A stretch of DNA of 64,000 bases from Desulfovibrio ferrophilus (GTDB taxonomy: Bacteria; Desulfobacterota; Desulfovibrionia; Desulfovibrionales; Desulfovibrionaceae): positions 1,535,501-1,599,500 of the forward strand of contig NZ_AP017378.1 in NCBI RefSeq assembly GCF_003966735.1, read 5' to 3'. Below are positions 1-8,342 of this stretch, one piece after another (the stretch's first letter is position 1; every line of letters starts with the position of its first letter). The position numbers and the translations under genes are program-made. The notes under the pieces are model-generated. The model saw only the letters and a list, made by a program, of their open reading frames with translations. It searched no databases and had not been told where the DNA came from.

Positions 1-183
1 CAGGAGGTAGCTTTTCTCCCAACTCCGCGCCTGAAGGATCAGCGTGTTGCTTTCAGCGGCCAGCGCAAGGGCATGGTCGGCCCTCTCCAGAGTCCTGTCG
101 CCATACCAACGTGCAGCAAAAACGGCAGTAAAACCGAAGAATGCCACAAAAAGGACGGTGAGTAGTTTTGCTTTGACTGTCAT
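1..183 (-). CDS. N-terminal end of a membrane sensor protein, probably chemoreceptor (partial)
   Basis: Only the first 61 codons lie in the window; the gene runs off the left edge. The start is the second of two close ATGs (MTVKAK), chosen because AAGGAG lies six bases upstream; the first ATG overlaps that ribosome site. The translation opens with a positively charged tip and a hydrophobic helix (about residues 6-25). A helical segment follows with the pattern LILQARSWEKSYLL, which resembles the ligand-binding helical bundle that follows the first membrane helix in many methyl-accepting chemotaxis proteins. The signalling domain is outside the window, so a sensor kinase is also possible. Confidence 0.55.
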   Translation of the reverse strand, partial: MTVKAKLLTVLFVAFFGFTAVFAARWYGDRTLERADHALALAAESNTLILQARSWEKSYLL

Positions 184-354
184 TGTCATCTCCTTACAAA
201 TGAGGCGCGACCATCAAAAAATCATCATGATGTCAGGTAGGTACAACTCACGCTGCCTATGCCTAACGCCGGTGCACAAACCGCACTCTGGGGCAATTGG
301 CCGCAGGGCATTCTCACGACAGAGTCCACCCTGCCCCGGCATACGTTGTCGCAA

Positions 355-777
355 TCAGTCCATGTCCGACTTCATGTTTCTTGAGGCCGAGCGTTTATTA
401 CGTTGTCTTTTCTTTTCTCCTGCCAGCTTGACCTTACGCAGCATCTCACTCACGGAGGCCGGCTTGAGCAGGTAATCAAATGCGCCAAGTTCCATCATGC
501 TGAGCGCCCCTGAAACGGAGGCATGGCCCGTGAGCACCACAACTTCGGCATCGATGCCAGTGCTGCGCATGCTCCTCAGGGTTCCTTCGCCGCTGAGCCC
601 CGGCATTTTCATATCCAACAGGATCACGTCGAATTCATATTCCTTCACAAGGTTCAGGGCTTGTTCCCCGTCCTCGGCACCTTCTGCTTCCAGACCACAA
701 TCATTGAGAATTCGAACAATGTTCTCGCGGAAACGATCTTCGTCATCTACCACCAACACTCGAATACTCTTATTCAT
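355..777 (-). CDS. Single-domain response regulator
   Basis: A stand-alone receiver of about 140 residues. Visible features are the acidic pocket VVDDED, the phospho-acceptor Asp in ILLDMKMPG, the switch Thr in VLTGHAS and the conserved Lys in LLKPAS. The C-terminus is a short basic tail, not an output domain. The ATG at 777 has a GGGAGG ribosome site; a GTG at 807 would overlap the upstream kinase and has none. It is the last gene of a long minus-strand operon, directly after a Cache histidine kinase that is its likely phosphodonor. Without a DNA-binding domain it probably acts by protein contact or in a phosphorelay. Confidence 0.88.
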   Translation of the reverse strand: MNKSIRVLVVDDEDRFRENIVRILNDCGLEAEGAEDGEQALNLVKEYEFDVILLDMKMPGLSGEGTLRSMRSTGIDAEVVVLTGHASVSGALSMMELGAFDYLLKPASVSEMLRKVKLAGEKKRQRNKRSASRNMKSDMD

Positions 778-803
778 GGATACCTCCCGACCGACTCTGC
801 GGT

Positions 804-2477
804 TCACAATGCCTCGTCTGTTTCAGCGGCTGGCAGAGTAATGGTGAATTCCGAGCCCTGCCCAAGCTTGCTGGCCACAGTTACCTCGCCACCCAACCGC
901 TGTATGGTCGAATATATGATTGAAAGTCCCAGCCCGGTGCCTTCGCCCACCGCCTTCGTCGTGAAGAAGGGGTCAAAGACCTTGGGCAAATTTTCCTCGG
1001 ATATCCCCACCCCTGTGTCCTGAACGCTCAAGGCAACGGCCTTGCCCATGCGATAGGTGTGCAGGGTAAGAACTCCATCCTGAGTCATGGCGTCGATGGC
1101 GTTCTCCATGAGATTCAAGATCACCTGCTGCACCTGGTTGGCATCCGTGGTCACGCCGGGAAGGGCTTCATCGAGATTGAAAACGATCTCGATGCCGCGG
1201 TGCAACGCCTCACTTTCAAGAAAAGCAAAGGTCTGCCTGGTCAGCGCATTGATATCCACGTTCTCCTGAAGAGGTTCCATGCGCCGGGCAAAGCCAAGCA
1301 TTCGATGTGTAACCTTGCCAGCCCGCTCCACATGGCGATCAATGTCATCCACAGCTTGGGCCAGTTCCTCGACAATCTTCGATTCACCCAGTTCGCCGTC
1401 ACTGATGACGTCACGCATCCATCCGGCACTTTCGCGGATGATCGTCAGAGGATTGTTGATTTCGTGCGCCACGCCAGCAGCGAGCTTGCCCAACGAGGCC
1501 ATCTTGCTGGACTGCACCACAGAGGCATCCAGCAAGGCTTTTTCCTTTTCGGCCTGCATGAGCTTCGTGATGACTGATCCGGTGCTCAGGTATGACCCAC
1601 CCAGAATGGTGAGCACACCCAGTCCCAACAGCCCAAGTGTTATGGATTGCGTCTTGATGAGTGGAGACATCTCTTCGGTCGGTGATTCGGCAACGACCAG
1701 TCGCCACCCCGTCGCGGGTACATTCGTCACCCCCGCGATCATGATATCCCGACCATCCATCCACTCCATGAAATTAACACCCTGCCCGGGATCGACCACG
1801 GGAACAGACACGGAGGCCACGGACAGAACATTCTCTGCAAACCGTGACGGAGTTTGAAGAATCTGACCACTATTGACTAAAAAGGCATCGCCCTTTCGCC
1901 CCACCTGAACACTTCGCACCAGCGACGTGAACACGTCCGAATCAATGGTCGCCCGCAAGATCCATGAGCGCTCTCCTTCCTGACGGCGCACTGCGATGAT
2001 GAAATGCGGAAAATTGCGGAACCCCATAAACACATCGCTGATGAAGACCCCCTTGAGCATGACCTCGTGGAACCACGCTTCGTGCGAATAATTCACGTCA
2101 TGCAGGGGATAAGGACCAGCATACGCAACATGCCGCCCGGTATTGTCCACAATGCCCAGGTCGATGAACGAGCCTGAATTGGATTGAATAATCTCAAAGA
2201 TACGAGCCAGTTTTGAATGATTACTGATGCTTTCCAGACTATGCGAATAAGCCATGTTCTTGAGTTGACTGACGCGCTCCTCAAGGAACATCTCAATGGC
2301 ATCGCGCTTGTTTTCAACCATCAATTTGAGATTACAAGTGATCTTGTCCTGATAGGTGGAACTGAATTGGGAGTGGATGAATTGCCCGAGAGCCACCAGC
2401 GGAATGAGCGCAAAGCACAGGGTTATCCCCATGAGCTTGAGCCGCAGAATGGCATACTTGCGGTTGAGCTTGATCAT
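804..2477 (-). CDS. Cache-domain membrane sensor histidine kinase
   Basis: 557 residues. The first membrane helix is near residues 10-33, followed by an extracytoplasmic Cache-type sensor (about 45-265) and a second helix (about 278-300). A dimerisation/phosphoacceptor segment contains AHEINNPL with His338 as the likely phosphorylation site. An ATP-binding domain follows with an N-box (LNLMENAIDA), DTGVGI near residue 485 and GTGLGLS. The gene overlaps the preceding PEP-synthase-like gene by four bases and is followed by a single-domain receiver. Its sensor region resembles that of the kinase at 9954-11618 (shared AYAGP and SWFK-like stretches), so the two kinases bracketing this operon probably recognise related ligands. 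The ligand is unknown. Confidence 0.9.
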   Translation of the reverse strand: MIKLNRKYAILRLKLMGITLCFALIPLVALGQFIHSQFSSTYQDKITCNLKLMVENKRDAIEMFLEERVSQLKNMAYSHSLESISNHSKLARIFEIIQSNSGSFIDLGIVDNTGRHVAYAGPYPLHDVNYSHEAWFHEVMLKGVFISDVFMGFRNFPHFIIAVRRQEGERSWILRATIDSDVFTSLVRSVQVGRKGDAFLVNSGQILQTPSRFAENVLSVASVSVPVVDPGQGVNFMEWMDGRDIMIAGVTNVPATGWRLVVAESPTEEMSPLIKTQSITLGLLGLGVLTILGGSYLSTGSVITKLMQAEKEKALLDASVVQSSKMASLGKLAAGVAHEINNPLTIIRESAGWMRDVISDGELGESKIVEELAQAVDDIDRHVERAGKVTHRMLGFARRMEPLQENVDINALTRQTFAFLESEALHRGIEIVFNLDEALPGVTTDANQVQQVILNLMENAIDAMTQDGVLTLHTYRMGKAVALSVQDTGVGISEENLPKVFDPFFTTKAVGEGTGLGLSIIYSTIQRLGGEVTVASKLGQGSEFTITLPAAETDEAL

Positions 2478-5128
2478 TGCACACCATCCGAATCTTCCCG
2501 CCCAGAACGGACTCCGAGAGGCTCGGAGTCCGCTGGGGTGGGGAAACAGCCCATGGGGGTACAGGCTGTTTCGAGTAGTGAGGAGATATCTTCCAGCAGC
2601 TTATGTTCATGCTGCTTTGCCGCATTGGGATCAGACATGGCCATGTCCAACTGACGCGTATGAACAATGACATGCCCAAGGATCATCATTCCCCGCAGCA
2701 CACTTGCCGCCGGAATATTCTCCATTCGGGCAAAAACCGCATCATCCTTGGCTGTTGCCGTGAATCCCTTGCGGGCCAGCACATTGCTGATCATCGACGC
2801 CCGCAACTTCCGCCGCTTGGAATCGGCTCCGCCCCCCATGAGCTGGAGATAGACATAATTCTCGTCAGTAAACGGCCCGGCGTGGCCCTCCACGGTGCTG
2901 AAGTGGAATCCGAAACGGGACTGCAGGTTGCAATAGTCGCTGCCGACCATGAAGTAATTGCGCTGCCCCATGGCATTCGATGCACCGGCTTCAAGGGCCG
3001 GATTTGCCGTAGCCTCCATGACGACCGACAAAAAGCCTTGGGCATCCGGGGGCGGTGGCCCCTGCCACGGCATGGCGTGCATACCCTGCCACAGGGCGAG
3101 CATGGGTTCGGATCTGATATCATCAATGGACACGGCCTTAGTCGTCTGCCCGGCAATCCCTCCACCAAGATCCAGCATCCAATACTGTGTGGGGACGTCG
3201 GTGCATAATCTTCGGGCTGACCCCGCCGGAATATCCACAGGGTTGTTGAACATCTCGTCCACACCCTTTTCATGACAAAATCGCGTGATATCATGCAGTG
3301 TTGAACAATTTTCAGGCACAAAATCGGGACTCTTTGCGTTGGTCAGTTTGAGAGGGATGATCTGTTCCGTCACCTCTCGCAGGCACTGCATGACCGGACT
3401 GTTCTCCATGAGGATCGGCTTGGGTTTCCGATTCAGGAAAAGCTCCTGACGAACACCGCAATAGATGGAACAGGAATCCGCATCCACGGTAATCTCCGCC
3501 GCGGCTTCGCCCTGTTCACTCAGGACTTCGATGATGTTCTCAATGCCAAAAATTGCCGGCACTCCGAATTCTCGTGCCACATTCGCCAGATGCCCTGCGA
3601 TGCTCCCATGCCCGGCCACAATCGCCTCAACCCGGTCCAATGCCGAAGCCCATGCAGGATGTGCCTGATCCGTCACCATGACGGCGCCACGAGGCATGCT
3701 CAGCAAATCGGCATCACAGTTAACGATATGCACCGGCCCTGCAGCGATGCCGGAGCTGGCCGTTGTGCCGCATTGAAGCAGGACCTCGCCACCGACACCG
3801 CGCAAAGAAATATCATTTTTAGTCAGTATTTCCAGAGGTCTGCTCTGTAAAATGCACAGCTGGCCTTCAGCATCAAGAGCCCATTCAACGTCCTGCGGAC
3901 AGCCGAAATGCTGCTCAATGCACCGCCCCATGTTGGCTAGTTCCAATGCCTGCCCGGAATTCAGAGACGGTTCCAGGCAGTCCCTACCCTCAAGACGCAC
4001 TCGACAGGTGCCCTGATTCGCATCACTTCGCCGAATCCATTCCTTATGCCCGATGGTGACGCTCGAAATCTTCAGGGGGTTGCTGTTGACGCACCAGACA
4101 TCAGGGTCACAGGCCCCATCCACGATGGAGACGGGCAACCCGGGCACAGCATGAATCTGAATGACATTTATCTCTCGCCCCAAAGGATCAGCCGTATACA
4201 TCACACCGCCAGCCTGAGACTCGATCATTTCCATACAGGCAACGCACATGACCGTGTCGTCATCCCTGAGCCCACGGTTGCGTCGATACGTCATGGCCGT
4301 CACCGAATAGGCACTGGCGACCACCTCGCGAAAGGCATCAAACAGTTCTTCGGGGTGAACATTGAGTACTGAACTGTACTGCCCGGCAAAAGACACACCG
4401 AGCATGTCCTCGTCCATTGCGCTGCTGCGGACGGCAAAACGGACATCGGGAGGTGTCCGCTCAAGAAAGGAGGCCGCCAATTGCTCCAATTCCTGTGGGA
4501 TGGGAGCTGAAAAAATCAGATCGGAAATTCGAAATGAGAGGGTATACAGCCCCTTCAAGGTGTCGGAGGGCATGACCATGCACAGTCTCTCGATTTCCTC
4601 ACGCAGTCCCGTTCCCAGGAACAAGCGGTAGGCATCAGCGGTAAAGACAAACCCCGACGGGATCTTCAGTCCCAATCGCGCCTGAATTTCGGCCAGGCTT
4701 GCGGTTTTTGATCCGCAAAGATCGGGGCGCCCCGCCACATCCTCCAAGGCCAGAACCAACGGCCCGGCACTGCCGTCCTTCTTCTGAGTATGAATAATCG
4801 AATCCATGGACAAGGCGATGCTACGAAGCGAAGGCCTGAGTCCGTCGTACTTGTCGGGAGACATGGCACAAAGAGCCTCGACCATACGACCAACCGCAGC
4901 AACGGCACTGACGCATTCGGACCGGACATAATTCATATCCATGGGGCGCAACCCGGCAAGGGCGTCCCCCATATCCGACATGGCGTCCAGTGCGGCATGA
5001 TTTGCAGCCAGAAGCTGGCGAAAGCGTTCGCACTTGTCGAGAAAGAGATTCATCTGCCTTCTATCCTTCTCGGCGATTGCTTCGCGCCTTCTGGTGATCA
5101 TTTTTCTAACAGCATCAATGATAGCCAT
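2474..5128 (-). CDS. PEP synthase-like phosphotransferase (ATP-grasp plus phosphohistidine domain, no PEP-utilising barrel)
   Basis: 884 residues. An alpha-helical N-terminus of about 115 residues precedes a PPDK/PpsA-type ATP-grasp domain (about 120-440) with recognisable motifs such as GSKTASLAEI, AVRSSAMDED and GVMYTADP. A swivelling phosphohistidine domain (about 455-550) ends in GSIAGHLANVAREFGVPAI, where His513 fits the catalytic His. The TIM-barrel that makes phosphoenolpyruvate in PpsA/PPDK is absent; about 300 residues of unrecognised sequence replace it. The enzyme can therefore be expected to move phosphate from ATP to His, but the acceptor is unknown and it should not be called a PEP synthase. 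It lies between a receiver gene and a Cache kinase gene, overlapping the latter by four bases. Confidence 0.8.
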   Translation of the reverse strand: MAIIDAVRKMITRRREAIAEKDRRQMNLFLDKCERFRQLLAANHAALDAMSDMGDALAGLRPMDMNYVRSECVSAVAAVGRMVEALCAMSPDKYDGLRPSLRSIALSMDSIIHTQKKDGSAGPLVLALEDVAGRPDLCGSKTASLAEIQARLGLKIPSGFVFTADAYRLFLGTGLREEIERLCMVMPSDTLKGLYTLSFRISDLIFSAPIPQELEQLAASFLERTPPDVRFAVRSSAMDEDMLGVSFAGQYSSVLNVHPEELFDAFREVVASAYSVTAMTYRRNRGLRDDDTVMCVACMEMIESQAGGVMYTADPLGREINVIQIHAVPGLPVSIVDGACDPDVWCVNSNPLKISSVTIGHKEWIRRSDANQGTCRVRLEGRDCLEPSLNSGQALELANMGRCIEQHFGCPQDVEWALDAEGQLCILQSRPLEILTKNDISLRGVGGEVLLQCGTTASSGIAAGPVHIVNCDADLLSMPRGAVMVTDQAHPAWASALDRVEAIVAGHGSIAGHLANVAREFGVPAIFGIENIIEVLSEQGEAAAEITVDADSCSIYCGVRQELFLNRKPKPILMENSPVMQCLREVTEQIIPLKLTNAKSPDFVPENCSTLHDITRFCHEKGVDEMFNNPVDIPAGSARRLCTDVPTQYWMLDLGGGIAGQTTKAVSIDDIRSEPMLALWQGMHAMPWQGPPPPDAQGFLSVVMEATANPALEAGASNAMGQRNYFMVGSDYCNLQSRFGFHFSTVEGHAGPFTDENYVYLQLMGGGADSKRRKLRASMISNVLARKGFTATAKDDAVFARMENIPAASVLRGMMILGHVIVHTRQLDMAMSDPNAAKQHEHKLLEDISSLLETACTPMGCFPTPADSEPLGVRSGREDSDGVQ

Positions 5129-5143
5129 GCTGTTTCTCCTTAC

Positions 5144-5524
5144 CTACACCGTGGCCCGTGCGGCCCTGGCGGCTTCGATAACCTTGAAATACAACTCTTC
5201 GAACTGCACGGGCTTGAGCATGTATTCAAACGCGCCCAAAGCCATCCCCTGAACCGCAGCTTCTGTACTGGCATGACCAGTCAGAAGGATGACCTTGGCC
5301 CTGGGTGCGATTTTCCTGATGCGCTCAAGGACAGTCATGCCGTCCATTCCGGGCATTTTCACATCCAGCACCACAACATCGAATTCGGTCTCTTCAAACA
5401 GGTCCAAGGCCTCCTGGCCCGATTGTGCCGTTGAAATCTTCACGTTGCGCCTCTTGAAGCGCCTGGACGTGTATGTCAGGAAATCCTGTTCATCATCCAC
5501 AAGGAGCAATTGCATCGTCTCCAT
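5144..5524 (-). CDS. Single-domain response regulator
   Basis: 126 residues, all receiver domain: LLVDDEQD acidic pocket, phospho-acceptor Asp in VVVLDVKMPG, Thr in LLTGHAS, Lys in MLKPVQ. No output domain. AAGGAGG lies eight bases before the ATG. It sits 15 bases upstream of the PEP-synthase-like gene and downstream of the Yip1-like gene, with a 13-bp perfect hairpin in the gap before it. It is closely similar in motif wording to the other receivers of this operon, suggesting a duplicated set. Confidence 0.9.
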   Translation of the reverse strand: METMQLLLVDDEQDFLTYTSRRFKRRNVKISTAQSGQEALDLFEETEFDVVVLDVKMPGMDGMTVLERIRKIAPRAKVILLTGHASTEAAVQGMALGAFEYMLKPVQFEELYFKVIEAARAARATV

Positions 5525-5552
5525 GAGAAACCTCCTTCAAGCACCCCTTTGT

Positions 5553-5593
5553 GCGGCCTCGCCGGGGGGCGAGAGTATATCCGGCGAGGCCGC
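5553..5593 (-). other. Intercistronic hairpin (13-bp perfect stem)
   Basis: GCGGCCTCGCCGG at 5553-5565 is the exact reverse complement of 5581-5593, with a 15-base loop. No T-run follows on the minus strand, so it does not look like an intrinsic terminator. It lies between the Yip1-like gene and the receiver gene and could stabilise or separate parts of the operon transcript. Confidence 0.6.
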
Positions 5594-5634
5594 TGCCTTA
5601 CGGCTACCAAGGGGGAACAATGTGTCGCTTGGGC

Positions 5635-6207
5635 CTATGACGTCAGCAGGGCCTTGAGTTCCATCAGCACAGGATCAAGAGTCCAGAAAAACACCAGCAG
5701 CAGGACAGCGGTCATGCCCACCACACAGAGTGACTTGATCCACCCCATGCCGCATGCCCTGACCAATCCGACAGTGACCAGGGCGGCGCGAAACAACTCC
5801 AGAATCATGCTCAAGGCAGGAATCCAGGAAATGACCATGATCGCGCCAGAGGCATAGGCATAAACAGAAAATATCTTGTCGAAACGGACGTTGCTGCCGG
5901 GTACTATCCCTGCAAGAGTAAAGCTGAATATGGCGGCAAGCACGGGCATAACCAGGGCATTGAGCAGATAGACCCCGCCCATGGTCAGCGAATTTTCATA
6001 AAAGTATGTCATGCTGACAGTGGAATAGAACATGGCCGAGACAAACAGAAACAGCATTGCTTTGCGCATCCCCGTTTCTTCGGCAATCTCTCTGTAGAAT
6101 CCTGCCGGTGAGCGCATGATATTGACCAAAGCGTCAAAGTAATCCTTCACGCCCAGTGTATTCCTGGCTGTTGTCACTTCTTCCACAGTCGTTGCTGGCG
6201 CTGTCAT
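5635..6207 (-). CDS. Yip1-family integral membrane protein
   Basis: 190 residues. A soluble N-terminus of about 45 residues contains the family-like phrase DALVNIMRSPAGFYREI. About five hydrophobic helices follow (near residues 48-65, 75-100, 113-130, 135-150 and 158-178). This is the layout of the bacterial Yip1 (DUF1282-like) family, whose function is not established. It is in a tight minus-strand operon between a 52-residue membrane protein (15 bases upstream) and a receiver gene. The context suggests a role in the membrane signalling or transport unit built around the SLC13 permease. Confidence 0.7.
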   Translation of the reverse strand: MTAPATTVEEVTTARNTLGVKDYFDALVNIMRSPAGFYREIAEETGMRKAMLFLFVSAMFYSTVSMTYFYENSLTMGGVYLLNALVMPVLAAIFSFTLAGIVPGSNVRFDKIFSVYAYASGAIMVISWIPALSMILELFRAALVTVGLVRACGMGWIKSLCVVGMTAVLLLVFFWTLDPVLMELKALLTS

Positions 6208-6221
6208 TGCTTGTGCCCTCC

Positions 6222-6380
6222 CTAGTTCATCCGGGCCATGATCATTTCGACAATGCCCCAGATCATCATTCCCACGGTCAGGACAAAAAAGATGGTCCGC
6301 TCGGTGCGTCTGCTGAAAGATGTCACACCTTTTTCATGACAGAAGCTCTTTCCCGTTTGCTCTTCCAGTTCTCGAAACAT
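6222..6380 (-). CDS. Small single-pass membrane protein (52 aa)
   Basis: A 52-residue reading frame starting MFRELEEQTG with AAAGGAG seven bases upstream of the ATG. The frame continues open upstream, but that part has no ribosome site and overlaps the preceding hairpin, so the short form is preferred. The first 28 residues are polar and charged. Residues about 30-48 form one hydrophobic helix, followed by a short polar tail. It lies between the SLC13 permease and the Yip1-like gene, so it may be a small accessory subunit of one of them. No family was recognised. Confidence 0.6.
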   Translation of the reverse strand: MFRELEEQTGKSFCHEKGVTSFSRRTERTIFFVLTVGMMIWGIVEMIMARMN

Positions 6381-6408
6381 GCTCTCGCTCCTTTTGATCC
6401 CCTGAGGG

Positions 6409-6436
6409 AGCGGCGGCCCGGTTGCGAGCCGCCGCT
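6409..6436 (-). other. Intercistronic hairpin between permease and small membrane protein
   Basis: AGCGGCGGC (6409-6417) and GCCGCCGCT (6428-6436) form a 9-bp GC-rich stem with a ten-base loop just after the stop codon of the SLC13 gene. No T-run follows on the minus strand. It could lower or stabilise downstream expression and is not a clear terminator. Confidence 0.5.
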
Positions 6437-6451
6437 GATAATCAGTTCGGG

Positions 6452-8308
6452 TTAGAATCCAGGCAATGCGCCAAAGCCTCTCCAACTCCAGTACACAGCC
6501 GTCACCAGAATGATGACGATGTTCGCGATAAACCACATCGGGACACCAACCCGCAGATAGTCCTTGGGCTCCAGATAGCCGGAGGCGTAGACGATTGCGT
6601 TAGGCGGTGTGCCAATGATGAGGCAGTACGCGAACGATGAAGCTACGGCAGTGGACATGGCCATGAATGGCAGGAAGGTCGTGCCCGGATGGACAATGCC
6701 CGCCATGTTCAGGCAGATGGGACCAACAGCTGCTGCTGCGGGGCCGTCTGCCATGAGGTTGGTGAGCACAGCCGTGAGACCATTGGAGGTCAGCATGAGT
6801 GGCAGACCATGGTCCATCCCGAACGGTGCCAGGAAGGAGACCACCGAGTCGGCCAGATAGTATGCTGCACCCGTGGAATCCAGGGTACGACCGAAGATGA
6901 TGGCACCTGCGTACAGCCACACAACACCCCAGTCGACCTTCTCGTGATAGTCGCGCCAGTTGACCACACCGGCCAACAGGTAGGCCACCGCACCGGCAAC
7001 CGCGATGACACCGATACCCAGACGCACGGGGTAGATGCCCATGTTGTAGAAGATCTTCTCCGTAAACCAGCCCCAGACCATCACAACAAAGATGATGACT
7101 GCCCAGATCTGGTTCCTGTTCCATTTGCCCATCTTGCCGATTTCGGCTTCAAGATGCTGCATTGCCGGGGCAAGGGACTTGATCCGAGGCTTGAACAGCG
7201 TATTCACTGCGATCCAGGTAATGGGGATCATGATGATAATGAACGGGAAGCAGTAGGTAACCCACTGGAAGTAACCGATATCGAAACCGAACATATCGGT
7301 CAGATAGGTCATCATGATGACGTTACGTGCGCCACCGGAGGGAGCACCCGGACCGCCGATGTTACAGGCCATGGCAATGGCGATCATGAGCATCTTCGCC
7401 AGTTCCTTGTCCTCTGGAATCTCATCGGTCAGGCTGTTCTGATAGAGCAGCATACCGATGGGCAGGAACATGGCTGCCAGGGCATGGTCCGAAATGAACG
7501 CAGCCAGAGGCGTGATGATCAGGAAGAAGATGAGCGTGATCCAACGGACATTGGGGACAGCTAACTTCTTGAACATCATCATGCACATGCGCTTGTCCAC
7601 ACCGGTCTTGACGAATGCCGCGGCAAACATGAGCGAACCCATGATGAACCAGCAGGCGTCCGACCAGTAGTACATAGCCACCTGCTTGCGCGTGACCACT
7701 CCGGTGAAGACCAGGATCAGGCCGATGCAGAATGCAACGCCGGGCAAGGGGATGCACTCGGTCATAAAGCAGAAGACGACGAAGACAACCATGGCGATGG
7801 CGACCTTGATATGCCAGGCACCCTTGTCGGCGGACTTCTTGTCGCTGCCCTTGAGTTCGTCATACTTCAGCTTCTTGATCCGCAGGTCGAAGCTGGCCTT
7901 CATGATAGAATTGAATTGCTCAGGTGACATCGTCGACTTCACGAATTCCTTCGCTCGATCAACGTTGGTGCTGCTTGCCTGGATCTTGTACTTCTTGCAC
8001 CACTTCGCATTGCGCTTCAGGAAACGATCTTGAGTCAACGCGCCCATGCGCATGTTGCGCTCCATCATTTGGGCGGTGACCATCTGCCACTGCTCCACGT
8101 CGGAGCTATTCTGTTGAAAAAGTTCGTTACAAATAAAGTCGACGACTATTTTGGGGCCGACCGAATACTGCGTGCCAACGCGCTTCATTCCATCTGGCGT
8201 GGGCATGACAAGGATTGCCGCAAACAATATTACCGGTATGATGAAAAGCTTCCAGTTGACATACTTGTCATAACCAGTTGCTTTCTTTTCACTTTTAGCT
8301 TGAGCCAT
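6452..8308 (-). CDS. SLC13 (DASS) family permease
   Basis: 618 residues. Membrane helix 1 is at about 20-38. A hydrophilic stretch of about 130 residues (roughly 40-170), unusual for the family, comes next, and then a set of about eleven further helices typical of the divalent anion/sodium symporter family. The two substrate-loop motifs, normally SNT, read SGG (in GAPSGGARN) and ADG (in LMADGPAA). The second-half signature near the C-terminus (LIIGTPPNAIVYASG) is intact. Substrates of the family are sulfate or di- and tricarboxylates; which one is moved here cannot be told from sequence. It follows the receiver-CBS gene by 34 bases and is probably controlled with it from the sigma-54 promoter upstream. 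Confidence 0.85.
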   Translation of the reverse strand: MAQAKSEKKATGYDKYVNWKLFIIPVILFAAILVMPTPDGMKRVGTQYSVGPKIVVDFICNELFQQNSSDVEQWQMVTAQMMERNMRMGALTQDRFLKRNAKWCKKYKIQASSTNVDRAKEFVKSTMSPEQFNSIMKASFDLRIKKLKYDELKGSDKKSADKGAWHIKVAIAMVVFVVFCFMTECIPLPGVAFCIGLILVFTGVVTRKQVAMYYWSDACWFIMGSLMFAAAFVKTGVDKRMCMMMFKKLAVPNVRWITLIFFLIITPLAAFISDHALAAMFLPIGMLLYQNSLTDEIPEDKELAKMLMIAIAMACNIGGPGAPSGGARNVIMMTYLTDMFGFDIGYFQWVTYCFPFIIIMIPITWIAVNTLFKPRIKSLAPAMQHLEAEIGKMGKWNRNQIWAVIIFVVMVWGWFTEKIFYNMGIYPVRLGIGVIAVAGAVAYLLAGVVNWRDYHEKVDWGVVWLYAGAIIFGRTLDSTGAAYYLADSVVSFLAPFGMDHGLPLMLTSNGLTAVLTNLMADGPAAAAVGPICLNMAGIVHPGTTFLPFMAMSTAVASSFAYCLIIGTPPNAIVYASGYLEPKDYLRVGVPMWFIANIVIILVTAVYWSWRGFGALPGF

Positions 8309-8342
8309 GGAGCACCTCTTTTCGTGTCGATTCAGGCTGTGC

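Noticed and set aside
3570-3600. Loss of the catalytic His in the PEP-synthase-like protein, because the usual TSHAA-type motif is not obvious
   Set aside because: The motif reads GSIAGHLANVAREFGVPAI, and the His before the Ala-rich helix aligns with the catalytic His, so it is retained.
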